This document shows, piece by piece, positions 1 through 6,086 of a stretch of DNA of 8,334 nucleotides. The stretch spans positions 1 to 8,334 of the forward strand of contig CAZLXW010000106.1 of NCBI GenBank assembly GCA_964563505.1. Direction: 5' to 3'. Both the position numbers and the translations under genes were made by a program. The notes beneath the pieces were generated by a model. That model searched no databases, had not been told where the DNA came from, and was given only the letters and a program-made list of their open reading frames with translations. The stretch comes from UBA1351 sp964563505. Lineage in GTDB: Bacteria > Bacillota > Clostridia > Lachnospirales > Vallitaleaceae. Each line of letters begins with the position of its first letter. Within the stretch, counting starts at the first letter, position 1.

Positions 1-1520
1 GTCGCAACACGATTAATAAAATATCGATCATGAGAGATAAAGAGAATCGTTCCGGTATAATGACGCAAAGCTTTTTCCAGAACTTCTTTTGAAATCATAT
101 CAAGATGGTTTGTGGGCTCATCGAGTAATAAGAAGTTTCCTTTTGCAAGCATGAGTTTAGCTAAGGATAAGCGACCTTTTTCTCCTCCGGATAGGGTGCC
201 AACTTTTTTGAACACATCATCACCGGTAAATAAAAACGAAGCAAGCAGATTTCTAATTTTACTCATTTCCATGGTTGGAAAATCTTCGGCGATCTCTTCA
301 ACGAGGGTAAAGGATTCGTTGAGTGTTGTATGTTCCTGGTCATAATAAGCGATTTCAACGGACTGGCCGATTTTGGCTGAACCGCTAATAGGTTTTAAAT
401 CTCCCAGAAGGAGTTTTAGCAAGGATGACTTCCCGGTCCCATTTTTCCCGATTAAAGCGATACGTTCGCCTTTATATATATTAAGATTCGCATCAGAAAA
501 TAAAGGCACATTATCATAACCAAGAGAGAGGTCCTTTAATTGCAATACATCCATTCCGCTTTCTCTTTTTGGATTTAAGGCTAATCGCATATTGTCCTGT
601 AAGTCAATAGGTTTATCAAGAGGATCAATTTTTTCAAGGGCTTTTTCTCGACTCGCAGCACGTTTGATAAATTTTTCCTGTTTAAATGAACGCAGCTGCT
701 TAATTATGGCTTCTTGACGTTTGATCTCCGCCTGCTGCTCTTCGTAATGTTTTGTGGCTATATATTGGTCAAATTCTTTTTTTTGAACGAAAGCAGTATA
801 ATTTCCTTGATAAACATTGGCTTTGCCAAGTTCAATATCAACAATTTTATGAACAATACGATCCAGAAAATATCGATCATGAGAAATAATCAAAAGCGTT
901 CCCTTGTAATTATTAAGATAATTCTCTAACCAGCGAATCGCTTCTAAGTCTAAGTGGTTTGTAGGTTCATCTAAGAACAAGAGGTCTGGCTGTATGAGAA
1001 GTAAACGCCCAAGAGCTAAGCGGGTTTTTTGTCCACCGGATAAGGTGGATACATTTTGACTCCAACTGGATTCGGGGAATCCTAGACCTTTAAGGATTCC
1101 TTTAATACGGCTTTCATAACTATAGCCATCCATGGATTCAAAATCTTCAATAGCTTTGTGGTAGTCATGAATTATTTTCTCGTCAGGGGTTGAATGGGCC
1201 ATTTGCTGCTCATAAGTTTTAATAGTCGTGTCTAACTCGAGAAGCGTCTGATCGGCAGAGTGTAATTCATCATAAACTGTTTTATGGGACGAATAATCAA
1301 CGGTTTGAGATAAATAACCGATGCTTGTCCCGTTTTTTAAGAATATATCTCCGGAATCGGGTATCAATTCCCCTGTCAAGACTTTAAAAAGAGTTGTTTT
1401 TCCCGCGCCGTTGACGCCAACAATGGCTGTTTGCTCACCTTCATTCACATGAAAGGAAATATTTTTTAAGACTCTTTCGGAAATATATGAAAATTCAATG
1501 TTTTGACATGATAATAACAT
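1..1520 (-). CDS. ABC-F family ATP-binding protein, YdiF-like, C-terminus cut by window edge
   Basis: Reading leftwards from ATG at 1520, 506 codons are open up to the window edge. Two ABC ATPase domains lie in tandem with no membrane segments, the layout of ABC-F proteins, which act on the ribosome rather than in transport. Domain 1 has Walker A GVNGAGKTT (residues 35-43), signature LSGGQ (160-164), Walker B LLFLDEP (about 180-186) and the SHDR switch (213-216). A charged linker (about 230-310) carries the region that in this family contacts P-site tRNA. Domain 2 has Walker A GKNGTGKSS (358-366), LSGGE (443-447), LLLDEP (464-469) and SHDRYF (496-501). Roughly 100 or more C-terminal residues should lie beyond position 1. 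The start has an AGGAGG at 1531-1536 with 10 bases of spacing. A divergent position beside rex matches ydiF-rex of Bacillus subtilis, so a housekeeping YdiF-type factor is more likely than an antibiotic-resistance ABC-F. The exact subfamily is inferred. Confidence 0.93.
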   Translation of the reverse strand, partial: MLLSCQNIEFSYISERVLKNISFHVNEGEQTAIVGVNGAGKTTLFKVLTGELIPDSGDIFLKNGTSIGYLSQTVDYSSHKTVYDELHSADQTLLELDTTIKTYEQQMAHSTPDEKIIHDYHKAIEDFESMDGYSYESRIKGILKGLGFPESSWSQNVSTLSGGQKTRLALGRLLLIQPDLLFLDEPTNHLDLEAIRWLENYLNNYKGTLLIISHDRYFLDRIVHKIVDIELGKANVYQGNYTAFVQKKEFDQYIATKHYEEQQAEIKRQEAIIKQLRSFKQEKFIKRAASREKALEKIDPLDKPIDLQDNMRLALNPKRESGMDVLQLKDLSLGYDNVPLFSDANLNIYKGERIALIGKNGTGKSSLLKLLLGDLKPISGSAKIGQSVEIAYYDQEHTTLNESFTLVEEIAEDFPTMEMSKIRNLLASFLFTGDDVFKKVGTLSGGEKGRLSLAKLMLAKGNFLLLDEPTNHLDMISKEVLEKALRHYTGTILFISHDRYFINRVA

Positions 1521-1548
1521 ACGATAATATCCTCCTAAATTCTATATA

Positions 1549-1577
1549 ATAATAGCATTGTTAAGCAATAAGTTCAA
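1549..1577 (-). promoter_or_regulatory. Candidate promoter for the ABC-F gene
   Basis: On the minus strand TTGAAC (1577-1572) is followed after 17 bases by TATTAT (1554-1549). That is 4 of 6 and 5 of 6 matches to the sigma-A consensus with ideal spacing. Transcription would start near 1542, leaving a short leader that includes the AGGAGG at 1536-1531. The region is AT-rich, so chance matches are easy; this is a plausible rather than firm call. Confidence 0.45.
1558..1564. promoter_or_regulatory. Possible Rex half-site in the ABC-F promoter spacer
   Basis: The plus strand reads TTGTTAA, which is TTAACAA on the minus strand: exactly one half of the clostridial Rex operator TTGTTAA-N4-TTAACAA. 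It lies between the proposed -35 and -10 elements of the leftward promoter. The partner half is poor: the best alignment has only CAA (1575-1577) and needs a 6-base instead of 4-base centre. Taken alone this is weak; it is listed because a better site lies 21 bases further on. Confidence 0.25.
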
Positions 1578-1584
1578 TTCATAT

Positions 1585-1602
1585 TTGACAGTGATTTAAC
1601 AA
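1585..1602. promoter_or_regulatory. Rex-like operator overlapping the rex promoter
   Basis: The 18 bases TTGACAGTGATTTAACAA have the 7-4-7 geometry of Rex sites. Against TTGTTAA-N4-TTAACAA the right half matches 7 of 7 and the left half 4 of 7, with the outer TTG and CAA intact. The left half is also the -35 element, so its departures from the operator consensus are the bases needed for TTGACA. A dimer bound here would cover the -35 and most of the spacer and block RNA polymerase. Rex autoregulation at low NADH is known in other Gram-positives; here it is inferred from the site. Confidence 0.6.
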
Positions 1603-1613
1603 AAGGATATAAT
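1585..1613 (+). promoter_or_regulatory. Consensus sigma-A promoter for rex and the downstream genes
   Basis: TTGACA at 1585-1590 and TATAAT at 1608-1613 both match the vegetative consensus 6 of 6, with the ideal 17-base spacer. The start of transcription is expected near 1620, giving a leader of about 45 bases that ends in AGGAGG (1652-1657) before the rex ATG. No other equally good promoter was noticed among the plus-strand genes, so this may drive the whole run from rex to ligA. A promoter this strong normally needs a repressor, which fits the overlapping Rex-like operator. Confidence 0.85.
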
Positions 1614-1664
1614 TAAATTAATTTCATAGAAAAAAATAGGAAAAATGAAATAGGAGGCATTATA

Positions 1665-2318
1665 ATGTCAAATAATCATAAACAGGAAATAAAGAAGATA
1701 TCAACGGCAGTAATAAAACGGCTTCCGAGATACTATCGATATCTTGGTGAATTATTAGAGAATGATGTCGTAAGGATTTCATCAAAAGAATTAAGTCAGC
1801 GTATGAATGTAACGGCATCACAAATACGACAGGATTTAAATAATTTTGGCGGATTTGGACAACAGGGTTATGGTTACAATGTTGAGTTTTTGTATAGTGA
1901 AATCGGTAAGATTTTAGGTCTAGAGAAAACCTATAATATTATTATCGTGGGTTCAGGTAATTTGGGCCAGGCCTTAGCCAACTATATTGATTTTGAAAAA
2001 AGAGGTTTTGTCATTAAAGGCCTTTTTGATGTGAACCCTCGTCTCATCGGTATTCAAGTAAGGGGGATTGAGATTCGAGATATCGACCAGATGGAAGAAT
2101 TTGTCAAGAATAATCATATTGATATTGCCGTTTTAACCTTGCCAAAGCAGAAGGCGCCAAAACTTGCCAATGATTTAGCGGACTGGGGTGTAAAAGGCTT
2201 GTGGAATTTTGCACCTATTGATTTGCAGATTAAAAATGATAAAGTTATTGTAGAAAATGTACATCTTGCAGAAAGCTTAATGACCTTATCATATCGGGTA
2301 AAAGATCAATTAGAATAG
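1665..2318 (+). CDS. rex: Redox-sensing transcriptional repressor Rex
   Basis: Rex is a homodimeric repressor that reads the NADH/NAD+ ratio: it binds DNA when NADH is low and lets go when NADH rises, derepressing fermentation and NADH-oxidising genes. The protein has 217 residues, the usual size. The N-terminal winged helix (about 1-85) includes LPRYYRYL (20-27) and the recognition segment TASQIRQDLNNFG (50-62), followed by GFGQQGYGYNV. The Rossmann domain has the dinucleotide loop GSGNLGQA (96-103), FDVNP (121-125) and WNFAP (180-184); the C-terminal helix that swaps between subunits is at about 200-217. No key residue appears missing. The ATG is 7 bases after AGGAGG (1652-1657). It opens the plus-strand gene run and is divergent from the ABC-F gene, as in Bacillus. 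A consensus promoter with a Rex-like operator lies just upstream, pointing to autoregulation. Confidence 0.97.
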   Translation: MSNNHKQEIKKISTAVIKRLPRYYRYLGELLENDVVRISSKELSQRMNVTASQIRQDLNNFGGFGQQGYGYNVEFLYSEIGKILGLEKTYNIIIVGSGNLGQALANYIDFEKRGFVIKGLFDVNPRLIGIQVRGIEIRDIDQMEEFVKNNHIDIAVLTLPKQKAPKLANDLADWGVKGLWNFAPIDLQIKNDKVIVENVHLAESLMTLSYRVKDQLE

Positions 2319-2327
2319 AGGAAATAT

Positions 2328-2936
2328 ATGGCTTGGTTTAATAAACACAAACAAATTCATATTGATAAAAAGACGCATTTGCTCGTACTTGATCATAAAT
2401 GGCACGAGCTGTTCAAGAATAAGAAACCGAGCAAAATCCTCACCTTAGAGAGAAAATTGAATGCATTGCTCAAAGAACAAGGGAAACTAACAACAGAATC
2501 CAAAGAATACTACAATTTAAAGAAAAAAATAATGCAAGAGATTGTTGATAATATGAGTGAGACCAATGCCGAAAATGAAAAAGACGCCTTTCATAAAATG
2601 GAGAAAAATCGACGAAATATTGAAGAAATAAATGATAAACTCAAACAATATGAAAAAAGACTGGACCAATTACCTATGAAAATCGAGCAAGTAAATAGGG
2701 AGTTGGTCACAGTTACGATGAATATTTTTTATCTGGAGATGTTGGACGTTCGTGCAAAATCACAGAAGCATGATGGAAAGGTTAAAAAGCTTCGCGAAGA
2801 AATCAAAGAAGAGATTATTGCAAGAGATGAAAGCAAAGAACGTTCAGACGCATTATACTCGTTTATTCATGATGTTGTCGGTAGTGATGTTATTGAACAA
2901 TATGATGATTATTATTTGAAAGGGAATGAAAAATAA
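2328..2936 (+). CDS. Uncharacterised coiled-coil protein between rex and acpS
   Basis: I do not recognise a named family for this 202-residue, highly charged, cytosolic-looking protein. It has no signal peptide, no membrane segment and no cysteine. Residues about 35-72 (KILTLERKLNALLKEQGKL onward) and about 85-130 and 150-175 are rich in Lys, Glu and Leu with heptad-like spacing, predicting long helices and probably two or three coiled-coil stretches. Two less charged patches look like possible conserved cores: HLLVLDHKWHELF (17-29) and, at the C-terminus, ALYSFIHDVVGSDVIEQYDD (175-194). Proline is almost absent between the helices (P34 and P116 only). Its start follows GAGG (2318-2321) that overlaps the rex stop codon, and its stop is one base before acpS, so it is translated as part of the operon. 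Function is unknown; scaffold, segregation or stress roles would be guesses. Confidence 0.85.
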   Translation: MAWFNKHKQIHIDKKTHLLVLDHKWHELFKNKKPSKILTLERKLNALLKEQGKLTTESKEYYNLKKKIMQEIVDNMSETNAENEKDAFHKMEKNRRNIEEINDKLKQYEKRLDQLPMKIEQVNRELVTVTMNIFYLEMLDVRAKSQKHDGKVKKLREEIKEEIIARDESKERSDALYSFIHDVVGSDVIEQYDDYYLKGNEK

Positions 2937-2937
2937 T

Positions 2938-3324
2938 ATGATCATAGGAATAGGAATAGACTTAATCGCCGTTGAACGCATTCAAAAAGCATGTGCAAAA
3001 AATGGATTTTTGCAGCGATATTTTTCGGATAATGAGATTACTTTGTTTGAAAAACATCATATGAACCCGCAAAAAGTTGCGGGTAATTTTTGTGTAAAGG
3101 AATCGGTGGTCAAAATGTTTGGTACCGGCTTTAAAGGGATTAACCTAATCGATATTGAAGTTCTTCGTGATGATTGGGGGAAACCCTATGTCGTTTTGCA
3201 TAAGGGCGCATTAAAAATGCAAGACAATCTAAAAATTGATTCAATCCATGTTTCGATTTCCAATACAAACGATTATGTTACCGCAGTCGCAATTGGTGAA
3301 CGTTTGCGACAGGAATTTTTATAA
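2938..3324 (+). CDS. acpS: Holo-[acyl-carrier-protein] synthase
   Basis: AcpS moves the 4'-phosphopantetheine arm from coenzyme A to a serine of apo-acyl carrier protein, switching on fatty acid synthesis; it works as a cytosolic trimer with Mg2+. The 128 residues match the family length. Visible motifs are GIGIDLI (4-10) with the metal-binding Asp8, the NFCVKESVVKMFGTGF block (50-65) with Lys54/Glu55, WGKPYV (80-85) and HVSISNT (104-110). I chose the ATG at 2938 because family members begin MIIGIGIDLI and AAAGGG (2919-2924) lies 13 bases before it. An in-frame ATG at 2926 would add MKNN and overlap the upstream gene by 11 bases, but its spacing to the same AAAGGG is only one base. The downstream repair gene follows after 13 bases, a linkage seen widely in Firmicutes. 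Confidence 0.95.
   Translation: MIIGIGIDLIAVERIQKACAKNGFLQRYFSDNEITLFEKHHMNPQKVAGNFCVKESVVKMFGTGFKGINLIDIEVLRDDWGKPYVVLHKGALKMQDNLKIDSIHVSISNTNDYVTAVAIGERLRQEFL
3065..3091 (+). other. Terminator-like hairpin and T-run inside acpS
   Basis: ACCCGCAA (3065-3072) and TTGCGGGT (3077-3084) are perfect 8-base inverted repeats around an AAAG tetraloop, followed by AATTTTT (3085-3091). This has the shape of a rho-independent terminator on the plus strand, but it lies within codons 43-51 of acpS. Translating ribosomes would normally mask it. It may be a coding coincidence, or it may reduce transcription downstream when translation is slow. Confidence 0.35.
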
Positions 3325-3337
3325 AAAGGAGTTTGAC

Positions 3338-4894
3338 ATGTTTGCAGTAAAAGGTTTTGAAATGCAAAAAATGGATCAATATATGATTAATGACGTTGGC
3401 ATACCAAGCTGTGTCCTAATGGAGAATGCCGCCAAATCTATCGTGGACGATATTGTTGTTCGTTTTCCGATTGGACAACATAAGGACGGTAAGATAACCA
3501 TCATATGTGGCACCGGTAATAATGGTGGCGATGGAATTGCAATAGGCCGTTGGTTAATTCATCTTGGCTATCAGGTGAACTTTGTTATTATAGGAAAAAA
3601 AGAACGTACGTCAAAGGACCATCAGCTACAAGTAGCTATTTTGAATCAAGTCATACCTTCTCAAATGGGAAATGTAGTCTTATGGATTGATAAAGACAAT
3701 TTTGAGATAAAAAGTTCTCATCTTAAAGACATGCTAAAAACGAGTTTTTTAACGGTAGACAGTTTGCTGGGAACCGGTTGCAATCGGACAGTTTCTATTT
3801 TGTTTAAAGATATGATCGAGTATATGAATCACCATTCGACCTATGTAGTTTCTGTAGATGTTCCTTCAGGAATTAATAGTGATAACGGAAAAGTAATGGG
3901 GGCTGCGGTTGAAGCAGATATTACCTATACCTTTGCCATGCCCAAAATCGGTTTAATTCTCTATCCCGGAGCAGAATATACCGGTGAGCTTATTGTCAAA
4001 GATATCGGTATATTCAAAGAGGCCCAATCCTTGATTCAACAAAAGGTCCACGTACTTGACCAAACATCCATTAAAGATGCCATGGAGCAAGGGGTTTTTC
4101 ATCGAAAAAAGAACACCCATAAAGGAAACTTCGGAATACTAGGAATCATCGCAGGCGATGACTTAATGTTAGGTGCAACAATCCTTGTCGTTAAAGCGGC
4201 CTATCGAACGGGAGCAGGCTTAGTCAAGGTCTTTACTTCTGAAAAAAATGCTCGTCTTATTTTGGCACAGGTTCCCGAATGTGTCATTGTAGAATACGAT
4301 GCATCAAAAGATTTATCAGATCAACTACACACTTTTTCTAATCAAGTCGATGTACTTGCCATTGGACCGGGATTATCTCAATCTCATCATGCCCATAATC
4401 TGGTTCATCATATACTTGAGTTGGATAAAAAAGTGATATTTGATGCAGATGCTTTGAATATTATTGCGAAAAATATGGATTGGTTTGAAGAAAAAAAATG
4501 TGCGTGTGTGATTACGCCGCACATTGGTGAGATGTCAAGATTAACAGGATATTGTTCATCTGGCATATTGGAAAATCCCATACATTTTGGCTCTGCAATG
4601 GTTAATAAATATCATGTAGTCACCGTACTTAAAAGTGCGCGAACAGTTGTGGCTACACCTGAAAATCAGATTTATATCAATACATTAGGAAATTCGGGAA
4701 TGTCAACAGCAGGTGCTGGTGATGTTCTAGTGGGGATTATCGGCGGATTGCTTGCGCAAAATCAATCTCTGGCCGATGCAGCACGCTATGGCGTCCTTCT
4801 ACATTCCTATGCAGGCGATTATTACGTTAAAGACAACAATATTGCATCACTTATGGCGTCAGATATCATCGAATGCCTTTGGAAAGGGTTGTAA
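3338..4894 (+). CDS. nnr: Bifunctional NAD(P)HX epimerase / ADP-dependent NAD(P)HX dehydratase (Nnr)
   Basis: This 518-residue cytosolic protein repairs hydrated NADH and NADPH. The N-terminal YjeF_N domain (about 1-225) interconverts R and S epimers; it shows GTGNNGGDG (58-66), the catalytic Asp in TVDSLLGTG (Asp141) and DVPSGI (174-179). The C-terminal ribokinase-like domain (about 245-518) dehydrates the S form using ADP; it shows HKGNFG (261-266), GAGLVKV (292-298), GPGL (343-346), DADALN (369-374), TPHIGEM (393-399) and NSGMSTAGAGDVL (452-464), with Asp462 as the likely catalytic residue. GAGD replaces the more familiar GTGD or GSGD. The start chosen has AAGGAG (3326-3331) six bases upstream; the frame stays open 34 codons further up but that would run into acpS. 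Its place on a Rex-led transcript suits an NADH-damage repair role. Confidence 0.95.
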   Translation: MFAVKGFEMQKMDQYMINDVGIPSCVLMENAAKSIVDDIVVRFPIGQHKDGKITIICGTGNNGGDGIAIGRWLIHLGYQVNFVIIGKKERTSKDHQLQVAILNQVIPSQMGNVVLWIDKDNFEIKSSHLKDMLKTSFLTVDSLLGTGCNRTVSILFKDMIEYMNHHSTYVVSVDVPSGINSDNGKVMGAAVEADITYTFAMPKIGLILYPGAEYTGELIVKDIGIFKEAQSLIQQKVHVLDQTSIKDAMEQGVFHRKKNTHKGNFGILGIIAGDDLMLGATILVVKAAYRTGAGLVKVFTSEKNARLILAQVPECVIVEYDASKDLSDQLHTFSNQVDVLAIGPGLSQSHHAHNLVHHILELDKKVIFDADALNIIAKNMDWFEEKKCACVITPHIGEMSRLTGYCSSGILENPIHFGSAMVNKYHVVTVLKSARTVVATPENQIYINTLGNSGMSTAGAGDVLVGIIGGLLAQNQSLADAARYGVLLHSYAGDYYVKDNNIASLMASDIIECLWKGL

Positions 4895-4895
4895 C

Positions 4896-6080
4896 ATGGA
4901 ATCAATATATCATCGTGTTTATGCAAAAGTAAATTTAGATGCGATTCGCAATAATTTAACAGCTATTCGTGACTATGTGAATGAAAACATGGACCATGAA
5001 GTGAAAGTTATGGCCGTTGTTAAGGCAGATGGGTATGGACACGGAGCAATCCCGATTAGTCGTGAATTGGAAAAACTTCAGGTTGATTATATTGCAGTGG
5101 CCATATATCAAGAAGGTATTCAGTTACGCGATGAAGGCGTCAGTGTGCCGATTCTTGTTTTAGGAAATACCCATGAAGAAGCCTTTGAAGAGCTTGTGCG
5201 TTATAACCTAACCCAGACAGTCTATTCAAAAGAACTCGCGCAAAAGTTAAATCATTTTGGACAACAATCCGGAAAAAAAGTACGCATTCATGTTAAAGTC
5301 GATACCGGTATGGGACGACTTGGATTTCGCATGATTGGACAAAGTATGGATCAGTCTGTCGAAGAGATCATTGAATTGACGCAATATACACAGCTAGAGT
5401 GCGAGGGGATATTTACACATTTTTCAAAAGCGGATGAAGTGGATATTTCTTATACAAATGTGCAAGTGGACTTGTTTGAAAAACTTTTGGGACGTTTAAA
5501 GGCACAAGGTATTACATTCCCCTTAATCCATGCCTCCAATAGTGCAGGACTGATTGACCATCAACGGGCGCGATTTAATATGGTCAGGGCAGGAATAGCC
5601 TTGTACGGTCTATACCCATCGGATACGGTAAGCCATGCTATTAACCTTCAACCGGCACTTTCTATAAGCAGTCATATTATCTTTTTGAAAAATGTTGAAA
5701 AAGATGAGTACATAAGTTATGGCGGTATTTTTAAGACCGGACGTCCTTCCAAGATTGCAACCGTTCCGATCGGCTATGCAGATGGATATTCAAGAGCCTT
5801 GTCTAATAAAGGCCGTGTTTTGATTCGTGGACAGTATGCACCGGTTGTCGGTCGTGTCTGTATGGATCAGATGCTTGTTGACGTAACAGATATAGAAGGT
5901 GTGACAGAAGATGATGAAGTGGTCTTAATCGGTGCATCTGGTGGACAGCATATTTTTGTCGAAGAATTGGCAAAACACATGAACACCATTAATTATGAAG
6001 TGATCTGCTCTATCGGAAAACGTGTACCTCGAATATATATGAAGGAGAATGAAGTCGTCGAAACCATTGACTACTTTTAA
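4896..6080 (+). CDS. alr: Alanine racemase
   Basis: Alr is a PLP-dependent fold-III enzyme that makes D-alanine from L-alanine for peptidoglycan cross-linking; it is a cytosolic dimer. The 394 residues are a normal length. The PLP-binding lysine is Lys43 in VVKADGYGHG (41-50). Other family marks are KVDTGMGRLGF (134-144), THFSKAD (174-180), HASNSAGL (212-219), NMVRAGIALYG (228-238), the second catalytic base Tyr275 in ISYGG (273-277), PIGYADGYSR (291-300) and VGRVCMDQ (318-325). The C-terminal beta domain begins near 250. The ATG at 4896 follows GGAAAGGG (4881-4888) with 7 bases of spacing and sits one base after the nnr stop; a start in the same frame at 4752 would overlap nnr deeply and add residues unlike the family. 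In Bacillus and many clostridia ndoAI/ndoA (a MazEF-type pair) follows alr; here a transporter does. Confidence 0.97.
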   Translation: MESIYHRVYAKVNLDAIRNNLTAIRDYVNENMDHEVKVMAVVKADGYGHGAIPISRELEKLQVDYIAVAIYQEGIQLRDEGVSVPILVLGNTHEEAFEELVRYNLTQTVYSKELAQKLNHFGQQSGKKVRIHVKVDTGMGRLGFRMIGQSMDQSVEEIIELTQYTQLECEGIFTHFSKADEVDISYTNVQVDLFEKLLGRLKAQGITFPLIHASNSAGLIDHQRARFNMVRAGIALYGLYPSDTVSHAINLQPALSISSHIIFLKNVEKDEYISYGGIFKTGRPSKIATVPIGYADGYSRALSNKGRVLIRGQYAPVVGRVCMDQMLVDVTDIEGVTEDDEVVLIGASGGQHIFVEELAKHMNTINYEVICSIGKRVPRIYMKENEVVETIDYF

Positions 6081-6086
6081 AAAACA

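Noticed and set aside
112..345. Plus-strand open frame of 77 codons opposite the ABC-F gene.
   Set aside because: Serine- and proline-rich composition typical of an antisense shadow, with no resemblance to a protein; the minus-strand frame carries all ABC-F motifs.
18..884. An 18-base exact direct repeat, AAAATATCGATCATGAGA, at 18-35 and 867-884.
   Set aside because: It encodes the SHDRYF switch segment in both ATPase domains of the ABC-F protein, so it reflects the internal domain duplication, not a mobile or regulatory repeat.
714..929. Plus-strand 71-codon open frame with hydrophobic start that could suggest a small membrane protein.
   Set aside because: It is antisense to the ABC-F linker and domain-1 coding sequence and has no ribosome binding site; the hydrophobicity follows from AT-rich reverse complement codons.
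1032..1049. Hairpin TCCACC / GGTGGA near a T6 run.
   Set aside because: It falls on the codons for the STLSGG signature. On the gene's own strand the hairpin is followed by A residues rather than T, so it is not a terminator.
1076..1100. Perfect 8-base inverted repeat GGAATCCT / AGGATTCC with a 9-base loop.
   Set aside because: It lies well inside the ABC-F coding sequence (GILKGLGFPE region) and has no proper T-run on either strand.
4752..4895. Upstream in-frame extension of alr by 48 codons.
   Set aside because: It overlaps the end of nnr in another frame, lacks a suitable binding site, and the extra residues do not resemble an alanine racemase N-terminus.
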